64,000 nt of DNA. Source: Ditylenchus dipsaci (Eukaryota > Nematoda > Chromadorea > Rhabditida > Anguinidae). A program made the translations under genes and the position numbers. The notes under the pieces were generated by a model, which was not told the DNA's origin, ran no database searches, and was given only the letters and a program-made list of their open reading frames with translations. The stretch is taken from positions 124,001-188,000 of the forward strand of contig SADC01000226.1 in the NCBI GenBank assembly GCA_004194705.1. The letters run 5' to 3'. Of the stretch, positions 1-11,244 are shown piece after piece. The number at the start of each line of letters is the position of its first letter. Within the stretch, counting starts at the first letter, position 1.

Positions 1-701
1 ATTTCTGATGGACGTATTTCTCCGCTGAAAAATTCGTGTAGGTGCGTTTTTAAAGTAAGACTTGTTGAATTTGTTTAAAAAGTGAGTGTTTTTTCTTTCA
101 ATTGTTGATAAGTCAATTTTTTCACTCTAATATGCAAAGAATATGTAATGTTAAGCAGACTCAACAACGCTTCTGTTTTACAAAAAAGTATTCTACATGT
201 GACAATAAGAAAATTGAACAATAGGCCTTGAAATAGGTATAAAACAGGGCTCCGAATGAAAAATTTCAAAAAGAGGACATTTTGACAATTTTTGAAGTAA
301 AAGGGTCATTTTATCCAGTGCTTGTTGCCATTTTGAAGCGAAAAAAAATTTGACTAATTATTTGACAATATTTGACAATATTTTACACCAAAATAAAAAA
401 AGATTTGGGGTGCCAAAAAAAGGACAAATCTTTTTAAAAAGTACGATTCGAAGCCCTGGTATAAAATTCTCAAATAAATTTATGCAATAAAACACGTCCA
501 CTGTCTTTAAGTATTGTCAGTGTTATGTCTTGAAATTTTTGAAATTAGAAGTATCCTGAAAATTTTGAATAAAACATCAAACCGTATTTCATTCAATAAG
601 CCTGCACGTTTTAATCAAACACTCTCGACTTTGAAAATTTGAAGACCTAAATTAAACATCACTAAAATTGATTGAAAAATACGGAAGTTATCTATCTACT
701 C
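1..701. repeat. Duplicated flank X (copy 1)
   Basis: This stretch reappears almost base for base at 6406-7105. It carries the 245-458 MITE and ends directly at the left end of hAT-type copy A. No convincing gene is seen in it. The copy is cut by the window edge, so its true left boundary is unknown. Confidence 0.9.
245..458. mobile_element. hAT-type MITE with 8-bp duplication
   Basis: Starts CAGGGCTCCGAA and ends TTCGAAGCCCTG, an inverted pair. It is flanked on both sides by GTATAAAA (237-244 and 459-466), the 8-bp duplication typical of hAT insertions. Non-coding, 214 bp. The same insertion with the same flanks is at 6650-6862, so it predates the local duplication. Confidence 0.85.
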
Positions 702-1954
702 CAGGGCTCCCGGTAAAAATTTTCGAAAATAAGTACATTTTCTAAAAAAATAAGATTTTGACACCGAAAATAAGCACATTTTCTAAAACACGCGAAAATC
801 GGTTTTTAACACTTTTTTCTCAAAAAAGATACCACATTCAAAGAAATAAAACAATGGAAACAGTTTTGCTTTCCCATAAACATTCAACCCTCGATTTAAC
901 GGCCCCTCGATTTAACGGCACCCAAAATAGACCAATTTGGTCGGCATTGACTAAGATTTAGTCAAAGTGAACCCTCGATTTAACGGCACCCCGGGCCCGG
1001 TCCATAAGGGCGCCGTTAAATCGAGGGTTCACTGTATCTCCTAACTCGAATTTTCTGTTTAATTCGTTTTGTTTTTTGCTATTTTCGAGCGAAAAACAGA
1101 GCAAAATACATTTCTCAAAAAAAGCAAAAAAAACAGAAAAATTCAAATTTTTTTCGCAGTCCTCGTTTTTTCATAAGCCGATCAGAGACCCCGGCGCGAT
1201 TGATATTGAAATTCACATGCACTTGGAGAGGAGCTTTCAGCATTTCCACCTTTAGAGAATTCCTTGCATCTGTCCACAGCGACTTGCACAAAGAGAAGAC
1301 TTGCTCCAAACGCATTAGCCAGCTGAATGAAGAAAACGATGCTGACAAGTTTGTACAGTCAACCTTCGATTTAACGGCACCCATAGGGACCGGGCCCGGG
1401 GTGCCGTTAAATTGAGGGTTCACTTTGACTAAATTTAAATCTGCGACTTGTTCTTCGCTGGATTCACATTAAAAACTTTATCAGAAATTCGGCGCAGCAT
1501 TCGATTGACTTTTGCCACTTAGTTGAAGAGCTCATTTATTTGTGCGAATTTAGGAGCGACTTGTTTCGCCAGCTCCTCAGCTTCGGTGCAGTCGATGTTT
1601 CAGCAGACGACAAGAGCACAGTCAGCAAATATCCTAGCTTCACAATTCTTTCAATGACCTTTCCCGGAGTTAGCCATCTTTTCCCATGGAAGCCAAATTG
1701 ATTTAGTCTTTGCACGGAATGCAGTGAGCATGGAATTCGTCCTTTTCGAGAAAATAAAAAATGCGCCGCAAGTAAAATTTTGAAAATTCGAAGTGTTTTC
1801 TTACATTTAAGGCGTCGATTCAGAAAATAAGTACAAATAAGTACAAAATTACAAAATAAGTACAAATCTTATTAATAAGTACATTTAAAAAATATAAGAT
1901 TTGGGGTCCCAAAATAAGTACAAATCTTATTAATAAGTACGATCGGAAGCCGTG
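702..1954. mobile_element. hAT-type non-autonomous element, copy A (chimeric flanks)
   Basis: A 1.25 kb element beginning CAGGGCTCCCGG and ending near GGAAGCCGTG. It is very close to copy B (4668-5918) and more divergent from copy C (7106-8435). The left flank ATCTACTC (694-701) matches copy C's duplication and the right flank ATTTATTT (1955-1962) matches copy B's, so copy A has no duplication of its own. Inside are pogo-like repeats around CTCGATTTAACGGCACC (about 885-1036 and 1357-1425). No intact transposase is recognised. Open frames inside are short and disagree between copies. Confidence 0.85.
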
Positions 1955-2401
1955 ATTTATTTCTAGCATCAAATAGTTCAGAGAATATCTTGACGGAATT
2001 TCGAGCTGAGTCTACAAGAAATCGAGTCGAGAATATTCAGATACTTCATAGAAAATGTCTTACAATACTGCTTTCTAGGAAAACATTACTTGAGAAGAAA
2101 TACATATAGTACACCGAGAATTGAGCAAACCAAAATAACTAGAAAGTACATCAGCCTCTAGCCCAAGTACTTCAAGGTTTTTGGTTTCTCGTTCGGTCTG
2201 GTTTTTCTTTTTAAGACAAGCTCTTTTTACTCTAGTAACTGCTTGGGTTGAAGCATCTCCTTGTTGCAAAATAAAAATCCAGGACCAGAAATAAGAATTA
2301 AAGGCAGAATACCGGTGATATTCATTGTTAGTTTTTAGTATGAAAACTGCTTTATACTTTACAAGCAGTCAATGATTCAGTCTCTGGCATAGTAATTCAG
2401 T
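1955..2401. repeat. Duplicated flank Y (copy 1)
   Basis: Almost identical to 5919-6365 and of the same length. After it the two copies diverge at once: here the sequence runs into unique DNA, there into the 40-bp linker before flank X. No gene seen. Confidence 0.88.
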
Positions 2402-2439
2402 GTCTGGCATATTAGCTCACTTGGCACTTTTAAGAAAAA

Positions 2440-2535
2440 GACCGAAAAAATCTAAAAAATCCCCGCACCGAGCACCGACCAAAATATCGTGGCACCGGTG
2501 CCGGTGCGGCATCGGTGCCTTTACAACACTGGTTA
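2440..2535. repeat. CACCGGC-rich motif repeat
   Basis: Short GC-rich run of CACCGG/CCGGTG motifs in AT-rich DNA. A related run is at 4555-4660, just before copy B, and a large tandem form is at 49895-50140. The two runs bracket the unique 2.2 kb that separates copies A and B. Confidence 0.6.
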
Positions 2536-2639
2536 ACTGTGAATAGTGTTTGAACGTCTCCTAAGTATTTTTTATACGCTGAAAAGATAAAAAAAGTTCT
2601 TTCTTAAAAACTAAAAAGTCTAACAATTTCCGCACTAAA

Positions 2640-2935
2640 AGTTAAGTTTTCAAAAAAGGTGGTCACCAAAAAGTTGATTAACTTCCTTTGTCTCCCAAGC
2701 TCATTATACCGAAAAGGGCGCTTGGGGAACGTAACCAACTCATCAACAAAAAAATACTTGCCAATGCGAAAGACTCTCCAACGGCGAATATCGCCAACGC
2801 TGAAAGTCGCCAACGAAGAACTCATCAACAGCAAAACAAAAAAATTCGATTCAACGGCCCCCTATGGCTGGTTTCAAAGGGGGCAATAAAATCAAATTTT
2901 CCGTTGGCGAGTTTTTGTCGGTGTGTATACTGTTG
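2640..2935. repeat. Motif-iterated repeat (CGCCAACG type)
   Basis: Contains many spaced copies of GCCAACG and its partner CGTTGGCG, ending with TCCGTTGGCGAGTTTTTGTC. A related arrangement is at 18465-18665. It resembles a MITE whose arms are built from one short motif. No clear target duplication was found. Confidence 0.5.
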
Positions 2936-3195
2936 AAATTTCAGGTCCAACGCAGCAGTTACTCGACAAGGCACGTGTTAAAGAAATTGATATTTTGGAA
3001 AATTATTTGAACTGCACTGCTACAAAACGCAAAGTTGTTTTCTGGGATATAACAATATTTTAATTTATGACAAATCAAAATTTTCATAGTGAAAAATTCG
3101 AAATTCTGCGTCTGCTGTTGCTAATCGAATTCTCATTGCGCACAAATCTTGTTTATACAACCTTAAAATACAAGTAGGCATAATTAAAGGTGTCT

Positions 3196-3483
3196 TTAAG
3201 TTGGACGGTAGCCATACAAAATCCATGGATTTCCAACAAGCTCGTTTTTCTGCTCCTTATCGATTTGTGTGTCATCGTAGCAAAACTGAAAGAAGTTTTT
3301 GTTTGGTTCAAAGTCCATGGGTAGACTGTCTCCATGCTTGGCCATTAAGTTTCGAATGATAGCCTCGAATGTCTTTCTTGTCACGCCCACACAACCTCTA
3401 ACATCCAGATGGTTAAATTGCTCACAGTTGTCCAGCACATACGAAATAGAGTCATCAGTAATCGAAATTAAAAAGGGGGAAAT
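3196..3483 (-). CDS. Unidentified exon downstream of the PPAT-domain gene
   Basis: A continuous minus-strand frame of about 95 codons with amino-acid use typical of a real protein. Recognisable landmarks are TRKTFEAIIRNLMAKHGDS and NKNFFQFCYDD, and the frame ends at TAA. It lies about 340 bp downstream of the PPAT exons on the same strand, so it could be a further exon of that gene, but no clean acceptor joins the two: the frame is open only from 3483 down and has no good AG in front. I do not recognise the family. A frameshift or sequence error at its 5' edge is possible. Confidence 0.45.
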   Translation of the reverse strand: MSPFLISITDDSISYVLDNCEQFNHLDVRGCVGVTRKTFEAIIRNLMAKHGDSLPMDFEPNKNFFQFCYDDTQIDKEQKNELVGNPWILYGYRPT

Positions 3484-3821
3484 TTAACTCATGTTATTTT
3501 GTGTGTTAAGCTTCCAAAATCCGATGTAGGGACATAAATTTTACTTCTCAGTGTGTAGTGTTGAGTCTTAGCTTTCTTTAAAGTCTGTGCTTTCTGTAAT
3601 GCCACAACAAAATTTGGTGAACTTTTATTTCCAAATCCTATTTCCGCTTATTGCCAATTTGACACGCAGTGATGCTCGCCTAAGGCAAAATTTTTCCACG
3701 CCAATTCAAAAAAAATTCCAAATCATTTTACTTCTGTACGGATTTTTCAACTTAGCTTTTAACAACAATCGCCACTAACTAACACTCCAAATAACAATCG
3801 CCACTAACTTCGTTTTGAGTC

Positions 3822-4346
3822 TCAATCATTCTCTTGGCCGTAGAGCTTACATCCTTGTAGCGCCACTCCACTATATGCGCTTTTATTGGTGAAAGATGGT
3901 TGGCCTAAAATTTCGAACTGACTTTGATTTGACAAAAAAAATTCAGTGACTACTTCTCTAAGCTTGTTCACAATTAAAGCGATATTGGCAGATTCTTCTG
4001 TAAAAATCATGCAATCCAAATCATCTGCCAAGTAATTCTCAAACGCCACAGTGTTGCGTAGAACCTGTATTTGCACCCTTCGCTTATCTTCTTGATCCAA
4101 AAAATTTTCAACTACACTCATTCTCAAATTAACCGACTGAATGTTCTCGTGCAGCTTCTTTGTTTCTGAAAGTTGTAGTCATAAAAATATTTTTTTGTTT
4201 GAAAACTCACTCAAATATTCCAAGTCATTGTCAGAAACACCAACTGTTAGTCGAGATGTAGTGAGTGCCAGTGCGGATCGAATAAAGTGTCGGTGCCCTT
4301 TGTGGAAGCGATCAAATGTTCCCGTTATGACAACATTTTCAAACAT
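3822..4346 (-). CDS. Phosphopantetheine adenylyltransferase-domain protein (CoA synthase-like)
   Basis: Two exons on the minus strand, 4346-4211 and 4165-3822, joined in phase 1 across a 45-bp intron ending CTTTCAG. The ATG at 4346 begins MFENVVITGTFDRFHKGHRH, which carries the nucleotidyltransferase signature TFDxxHxGH. Next come a VGVSDND strand, a basic LKTKKLHENIQSVNLR stretch, and IFTEES followed by N-x-x-R in the place where CoA synthases have SxET and NxxR. The family moves AMP from ATP onto 4'-phosphopantetheine to make dephospho-CoA in the cytosol. The frame ends at 3822, but a good donor (T/GTAAGC) at about 3851 suggests splicing to a further exon. No dephospho-CoA kinase domain is seen nearby. 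Domain call is strong; full gene extent is not known. Confidence 0.75.
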
Positions 4347-4659
4347 TGTCCGGGCTGAAATGTATTTATATTAATTTTAAACGGGCAATATTTTTCTTTG
4401 CACCATTTTTTGATTCTTCTTGCGCCACTTTCACTCTTTTTCGCACTACTTTGAATTTTACACAAACATGTTTATTTAGATTGACTTAGTAATATTACAG
4501 GCACTTGTTTGCTTAGGGGTGCCCTTTTTGGTTGACTGCAGTGTTGTAAATGATTTTTGCCGGCACTGGGCACCGACCTTAAAAATCGCGACACCGGCAC
4601 CGCACCGGGCACCGACCAAAATATTGCGGCAAGAGGCACCGCATCGGGCACCAAAATTG
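4347..4659. other. Upstream region of PPAT gene, no gene seen
   Basis: Upstream of the minus-strand PPAT exons, so promoter sequence is expected here, but no specific element can be named. The distal part (4555-4659) is CACCGGC-rich. Confidence 0.4.
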
Positions 4660-4667
4660 ATTTATTT

Positions 4668-5918
4668 CAGGGATCGCGGTGAAAATTTTCGAAAATAAGT
4701 ACATTTTCTAAAAAAATAAGATTTTGACACCGAAAATAAGCACATTTTCTAAAACACGCAAAAATCGGCTTTAAACAATTTTTTTCCAATAAAGATACCA
4801 CACTCAAAAAAATAAAACAATGGAAACAGTTTTGCTTTCCCATAAACATTCAACCCTCGATTTAACGGCCCCTCGATTTAACGGCACCCAAAAATAGACC
4901 AATTTGGTCGGCATTGACTAAGATTTAGTCAAAGTGAACCTCGATTTAACGGCACCCCGGGCCCGGTCCATAAGGGCGCCGTTAAATCGAGGGTTCACTG
5001 TATCTCCTAACTCGAATTTTCTGTTTAATTCGTTTTGTTTTTTGCTATTTTCGAGCGAAAAACAGAGCAAAATACATTTCTCAAAAAAGCAAAAAAAACA
5101 GAAAAATTCAAATTTTTTTCGCAGTCCTCGTTTTTTCATAAGCCGATCAGAGACCCCGGCGCGATTGATATTGAAATTCACATGCACTTGGAGAGGAGCT
5201 TTCAGCATTTCCACCTTTAGAGAATTCCTTGCATCTGTCCACAGCGACTTGCACAAAGAGAAGACTTGCTCCAAACGCATTAGCCAGCTGAATGAAGAAA
5301 ACGATGCTGACAAGTTTGTACAGTCAACCTTCGATTTAACGGCACCCATAGGGACCGGGCCCGGGGTGCCGTTAAATTGAGGGTTCACTTTGACTAAATT
5401 TAAATCTGCGACTTGTTCTTCGCTGGATTCACATTAAAAACTTTATCAGAAATTCGGCGCAGCATTCGATTGACTTTTGCCACTTAGTTGAAGAGCTCAT
5501 TTATTTGTGCGAATTTAGGAGCGACTTGTTTCGCCAGCTCCTCAGCTTCGGTGCAGTCGATGTTTCAGCAGACGACAAGAGCACAGTCAGCAAATATCCT
5601 AGCTTCACAATTCTTTCAATGACCTTTCCCGGAGTTAGCCATCTTTTCCCATGGAAGCCAAATTGATTTAGTCTTTGCACGGAATGCAGTGAGCATGGAA
5701 TTCGTCCTTTTCGAGAAAATAAAAAATGCGCCGCAAGTAAAATTTTGAAAATTCGAAGTGTTTTCTTACATTTAAGGCGTCGATTCAGAAAATAAGTACA
5801 AATAAGTACAAAATTACAAAATAAGTACAAATCTTATTAATAAGTACATTTAAAAAATATAAGATTGGGGTCCCAAAATAAGTACAAATCTTATTAATAA
5901 GTACGATCGGAAGCCGTG
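4668..5918. mobile_element. hAT-type non-autonomous element, copy B
   Basis: Starts CAGGGATCGCGG and ends GGAAGCCGTG. Flanked on both sides by ATTTATTT (4660-4667 and 5919-5926), an exact 8-bp duplication. Almost identical to copy A throughout. Internal pogo-like CTCGATTTAACGG repeats match copy A. No transposase recognised. Confidence 0.88.
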
Positions 5919-6365
5919 ATTTATTTCTAGCATCAAATAGTTCAGAGAATATCTTGACGGAATTTCGAGCTGAGTCTACAAGAAATCGAGTCGAGAATAT
6001 TCAGATACTTCATAGAAAATGTCTTACAATACTGCTTTCTAGGAAAACATTACTTGAGAAGAAATACATATAGTACACCGAGAATTGAGCAAACCAAAAT
6101 AACTAGAAAGTACATCAGCCTCTAGCCAAGTACTTCAAGGTTTTTTGGTTTCTCGTTCGGTCTGGTTTTTCTTTTTAAGACAAGCTCTTTTTACTCTAGT
6201 AACTGCTTGGGTTGAAGCATCTCCTTGTTGCAAAATAAAAATCCAGGACCAGAAATAAGAATTAAAGGCAGAATACCGGTGATATTCATTGTTAGTTTTT
6301 AGTATGAAAACTGCTTTATACTTTACAAGCAGTCAATGATTCAGTCTCTGGCATAGTAATTCAGT
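5919..6365. repeat. Duplicated flank Y (copy 2)
   Basis: Second copy of 1955-2401 with a few indels. It is followed by about 40 bp of linker and then flank X copy 2. Confidence 0.88.
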
Positions 6366-6405
6366 TTAAATCATTGTTTCGCCTGACAATTTCCAAACAG
6401 CTTTT

Positions 6406-7105
6406 ATTTCTGATGGACGTATTTCTCCGCTGAAAAATTCGTGTAGGTGCGTTTTTAAAGTAAGACTTGTTGAATTTGTTTAAAAAGTGAGTGTTTTTTC
6501 TTTCAATTGTTGATAAGTCAATTTTTTCACTCTAATATGCAAAGAATATGTAATGTTAAGCAGACTCAACAACGCTTCTGTTTTACAAAAAAGTATTCTA
6601 CATGTGACAATAAGAAAATTGAACAATAGGCCTTGAAATAGGTATAAAACAGGGCTCCGAATGAAAAATTTCAAAAAGAGGACATTTTGACAATTTTTGA
6701 AGTAAAAGGGTCATTTTATCCAGTGCTTGTTGCCATTTTGAAGCGAAAAAAAATTTGACTAATTATTTGACAATATTTGACAATATTTTACACCAAAATA
6801 AAAAAAGATTTGGGGTGCCAAAAAAAGGACAAATCTTTTAAAAAGTACGATTCGAAGCCCTGGTATAAAATTCTCAAATAAATTTATGCAATAAAACACG
6901 TCCACTGTCTTTAAGTATTGTCAGTGTTATGTCTTGAAATTTTTGAAATTAGAAGTATCCTGAAAATTTTGAATAAAACATCAAACCGTATTTCATTCAA
7001 TAAGCCTGCACGTTTTAATCAAACACTCTCGACTTTGAAAATTTGAAGACCTAAATTAAACATCACTAAAATTGATTGAAAAATACGGAAGTTATCTATC
7101 TACTC
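6406..7105. repeat. Duplicated flank X (copy 2)
   Basis: Second copy of 1-701, including the hAT MITE at 6650-6862 with its GTATAAAA flanks. The offset is constant to within one or two bases, so the duplication is recent or an assembly product. Confidence 0.9.
6650..6862. mobile_element. hAT-type MITE (second copy)
   Basis: Same element and same GTATAAAA flanks as 245-458, copied with flank X, not by a separate insertion. Confidence 0.85.
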
Positions 7106-8435
7106 CAGGGCTCCCGGTAAAAATTTTCGAAAATAAGTACATTTTCTAAAAAAATAAGATTTTGACACCGAAAATAAGCACATTTTCTAAAACACGCGAA
7201 AATCGGTTTTTAACACTTTTTCTCAAAAAAGATACCACATTCAAAGAAATAAAACAATGGAAACAGTTTTGCTTTCCCATAAACATTCAACCTTCGATTT
7301 AACGGCCCTCGATTTAACGGCACCCAAAAATAGACCAATTTGGTCGGCATTGACTAAGATTTAGTCAAAGTGAACCCTCGATTTAGTGGCACCCCGGGCC
7401 CGGTTCATAAGGGCGCCGTTAAATCGAGGGTTCACTGTATCTCCTAACTCGAATTTTCTGTTCAATTCGTTTTGTTTTTTTGCTATTTTTGAGCGAAAAA
7501 CAGAGCAAAATACATTGCTCAAAAAAGCAAAAAACAGGAAAATTCAATTTTTTTGGCAGTCTTCGTTTTTTCATACCGATCAGAGACCCCGGCGCGATTG
7601 ATATCGAAATTCACATGCACTTGGAGAGAAGCTTTGAGCATTTACACCTCCAGAGAATTCCTTGCATCTATCCACAGCGACTTGCACAAAAAGAAGACTT
7701 GCTCCACAAACGCATTAGCCAGCTGAATGAAGTGTACGATGCTGACAAGTTTGTACAGTCAACCCTCGATTCAACGGCACCCCTAGGTACCGGCCCGGGG
7801 GCCGTTAAATCGAGGGTGCCGTTGAATCAAGGGTTCACTTTGACTAAATCTTAGTCAATGCCGACCAAATTGTTCTATTTTTGGGTACCGTTAAATCGAG
7901 GGGGCGTTTAATCGAGGGTTGACTCTAAAGATGAATTCTGAAATTTTTCATATAATTGTTGTGACTTTCGTTAAAGATCTTCTGCTACTTGTTCTTCGCC
8001 GGATCCACATTAAAAACTTCATCAGGAATTCGGCGCAGCATTCGATTGACTTTTGCCACTTAGTTGAAGAGCTTTTTTATTTGTGCGATTTTAGGCGCGA
8101 CTTGTTTCGCCAGCTCCTCAGCTTCGGTGCATTTGATATTTCAACGGACGACAAGAGCGCAGTCAGCAAATTTCCTAGCTTCACAATTCTTTCAATGACC
8201 TTTCCCGGGTTAGCCATCTTTTTCCATGGAAGCCAAATTGATTTAGTCTTTGCATGGAATACAGTGAGCATGGAATTCGTCCTTTTCGGGAAAATGAAAA
8301 ATGCGCCGCAGGCGAAATTTTGAAAATTCGAAGTGTTTTCTTACATTTAAGGCGACGATTCAGAAAATAAGTACAAATAAGTACTAAATTACAAAATAAG
8401 TAAAATCTTATTAATAAGTACGACCGGGAGCCCTT
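7106..8435. mobile_element. hAT-type element, copy C (divergent)
   Basis: Starts CAGGGCTCCCGG and ends CCGGGAGCCCTT, flanked by ATCTACTC on both sides (7098-7105 and 8436-8443). It differs from A and B by many substitutions and indels and is longer, because it holds a complete nested TA-type MITE at 7756-7925. A plus-strand open frame at 7919-8323 runs through the part shared with A and B, but the frame is not kept in the other copies, so coding is doubtful. Confidence 0.85.
7756..7925. mobile_element. Nested pogo-like MITE (TA target)
   Basis: Begins CAGTCAACCCTCGATT and ends AATCGAGGGTTGACTC, with TA on both sides (7754-7755, 7926-7927). The internal motif CTCGATTTAACGGCACC also occurs in copies A and B in rearranged form. 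Confidence 0.7.
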
Positions 8436-8708
8436 ATCTACTCCAAACTAACTTAAAAAACTTTTCAGTATGCTCAGATTTAAGAAATTTGTTTGACTAT
8501 ATGCAGCTCTAGTTTTTCGTGAAGTTCTTCGAAAGTAACATTTAATTAGATAATTTTCCAGAAGTAAATTCAAACCCTGAAAAATAATGGCCCTGTCCTG
8601 TATTGGGCACCGAATTTTTGAAGCGATCTCCCTGATAATTTTTTCAAAAATTTGTAACAATTTTTCTATAACAACCTTTATTTATAATAAACCTTTAACA
8701 ATAGTTTT

Positions 8709-8856
8709 CGTATTTATTCTCATAGAAGGTTATGGCCGTCTAATTTTTCACGTTCTTTGTGTTAAAATGCAATAAAATGTGATTTACCCCCTAGTTTTGG
8801 ACTTAAGGGTGGTTTTGTATCAAAGAATGGCCTTCTAATAGGATAAAAAAAATACG
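8709..8856. mobile_element. Degenerate CCGTATT-family MITE
   Basis: Left arm CGTATTTATTCTCATAGAAGG and right arm CCTTCTAATAGGAT...AATACG are inverted. The interior matches the better preserved element at 44082-44262. Confidence 0.55.
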
Positions 8857-8859
8857 CTG

Positions 8860-9489
8860 ACAAGTTATTCCACCATTTGAATCCAATCTTTATTTTTGTT
8901 TTATCCCTTATAAATTCATGAGCACAAATCTTCTATTTTTTACGAATAAATAAACTTGCGCATTTTTTTATAAATTAAAATACACTCAAACCTCGGTTAT
9001 CCTGCACTCCAGTTATACGGCACCCTTGGTTAACTTTTTCACAAATCAGTGCCCAAGTACCCTTTTAGGTTAAATTACTTTTGTCCCCCAAACAAAAAGT
9101 GAAAATTTAGTCGAAAAATTTTTTTCCAAACGTGCCGTCATCCCCTACTAATGTTTTCTACATGCTTCAGGACCTAAAAAACACAAAAAGTAGTTAACGC
9201 CAGTTTTAGCGAGGAGTTGCTATACTATACTTCAGACAACCAAACTGTAACTTAGAAACAGAGCTCACAAAAATTGAAAATAAGCAAAAAGAAAAAAAAG
9301 GTTTAGTATCATATCTTCATTTTTAGGCGTTATAGCGAAAATTTCAAAAAAAAAGTTAGTCGTTGCACGCTAGTTGCACGCTAGTCGTACACGCTAGTTT
9401 TGTAGCGCTTGTTTCACTTGACAAAACCGGCAAACCAACAAAATTTTGCATGAGTTATTTAAGAAATTTGAGTAGGTTAATACTGCAGT
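8860..9489. other. Gene-free stretch with one solo TIR-like motif
   Basis: No coding frame of note. At about 8990 there is TACACTCAAACCTCGG followed by a GGTTATCC/GGCACCC pattern, resembling the left end of the TA-type MITEs, but no right end is visible. Confidence 0.4.
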
Positions 9490-9606
9490 ATGTTCTCCAT
9501 TGCTGACCTAATAAATTTGGATAAAAACAACAAAAACTTGAATAATTTTTTTAGACGCTCAAAACATGAACCTATTAATGAACCTTTTAATTTGCGCGAT
9601 TATAAG
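9490..9606 (+). CDS. Possible short first exon, unknown protein
   Basis: ATG at 9490 opens 39 codons (MFSIADLINLDK... to NLRDYK) ending at a good donor AAG/GTAAAT in phase 0. The peptide is hydrophilic and basic with no recognised domain. Downstream coding-like DNA at 10614-10975 could belong to the same gene, but no join can be shown. Confidence 0.25.
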
Positions 9607-10613
9607 GTAAATAACAGGCATTATTTTTCTCGGTGCATACTGTTTAATTTATTCTACAAATCTAAGCTTATTTAATGAGAACTTAACTTTTTTTTTCAGA
9701 AATAGCATTTTCTGAACTGGCTTATATAAACTTTTGTTTCCTCATTTTATCAAAAGATGCACTTTTGATTTACAAATCTGTAACTTTGAATAAGGATTTG
9801 TATGCATTTTTTTTCTTTTTAATTTTTGAAAATTGAAGAGTTAAGAAGGTTAACCATACGTAAGGTTCATGCAAAATCGGCTCGGTCTGATAAGTCGAAA
9901 AGTAAAATTGAATAAAAAATCATGTGAAACAGCAAGAATTAAAACAAAAGTTTTTGCGGCTCCGATATTGGTCTCGGCAAAATTAATATTCCTGTTCTGG
10001 TTTTCATAAAACTAAAATTACAATTATAATTCTAAAAAAGTGAAATTCCGGTTCCATTTTTAGTGTTAAAATTAAATTCCGGTTCTGGTCCGAATATCGG
10101 TTCCAAAATTCAGGTAAAATAAAACCAAAACCACTTAAGATACTTCTTGAGTGGTATTAAGATGCACTGTGTTCTAGCGTCAGTAAGATTGAAAACCGAA
10201 TAAATAGCTGCCGATTCGCTTTTAGTCTACTGTATTATTTCAAAATATATAAACCTACAAGATTAAAAAAACGGTTTTATCGCAGTGTGTTTTGACCCAC
10301 TTTCAATATTTCTCTCAGTCAGTTTTTCCTTCATTTTTTGTCTCATATCACCGTCTACAAGATAAAATAGAACTTTCCTGGAAGTGGGTCGAAAAAAGCA
10401 GGAAAAAAATCAGAGATAATACGGCCATAATACGGCCATGAACAAGACCGATTTAAAATTGCCTAACTTTGAATAGACCCTTTTTTAATATTTGTAGATT
10501 ATGTTAAGATTGAAAATTTTCAAAATTTTAGAAATTCTATGTCAAAAGCTTATTTTTGTGTGCAATAAAGTACTTAAATCGGTGTTTTTTTTAATTTAAA
10601 AAATTGATGATCG
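9607..10613. other. No gene seen; CCGGTTC-type degenerate repeat
   Basis: At about 9950-10120 the motif CCGGTTC recurs, spaced by AT-rich sequence. Nothing else is supported. Confidence 0.4.
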
Positions 10614-10975
10614 ATGAGACATCACGAAAATGTTTTTTCCGGCTTTCTTCAACAACAAACTCGGAGTTTTTTTCTGTCCGCATACAAGCTTGCGGCTAGC
10701 ATTAGTGAATCAATCACGCTCTACAAGATGGTATTGACAGAATTTTTGAATACGATTTTACAGTTTGGGCGGTGTCTTTTGTACGATGTGTTCAGAATAG
10801 TATCGAGACTAGAGAATCCTCTGCGGCGGTTTCGCATCAACTCTTTTTCGACTCCAACTGCCAAATACCCAAAGACTACCTGTTGACTGCATCTAGCCCA
10901 GCTTTCAATTTTTTTCGAAATTCTAAATATTTCAAATTTATACCGAAAAAAAATTTTTCATCGCAAAAAAACTAA
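10614..10975 (+). pseudogene. Coding-like segment with frame shift, unknown family
   Basis: Two overlapping plus-strand frames look like one protein broken near 10729: LSAYKLAASISESITLYK in the first frame, then DGIDRIFEYDFTVWAVSFVR and HQLFFDSNCQIPKDYL in another. The composition is protein-like. I do not recognise the family. An alternative is an intron ending TTTTACAG near 10760. Followed at 10980-11015 by a copy of the dispersed motif related to ATGCTGAACACGAATCCGG. Confidence 0.3.
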
Positions 10976-11244
10976 TTTCAGACACTTTATTCGTAACAAG
11001 CATGGACGATTCACTCTATATATGCTACCACCAGGACTTTACCTTAGCCTGTGATAATAAAAAAACGTGCCTTGGTCCCCCTGTAGTTTTACCGGAAATC
11101 CACTTTTTCAAAAATTTGTCACGAAAAAATAAGTTTGCTTATATCGATTATATTGCTTATAAGTTAACTGTAGTGCATTAAAAACCCGTAAAAAATATTT
11201 TGAATCGAGAATTTCAGTTAAACAATTTTATTGACCAGAATGGA

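Noticed and set aside
1115..1423. Minus-strand 100-codon frame in hAT copy A, extended in copy B
   Set aside because: The frame runs through the CTCGATTTAACGG repeats and is not kept in the divergent copy C; it is part of the element and not a gene.
11003..11182. Upstream exon of srsx starting MDDSLYICYH
   Set aside because: The frame overlaps two dispersed repeat motifs and has no donor leading in phase to 11218 or 11245.
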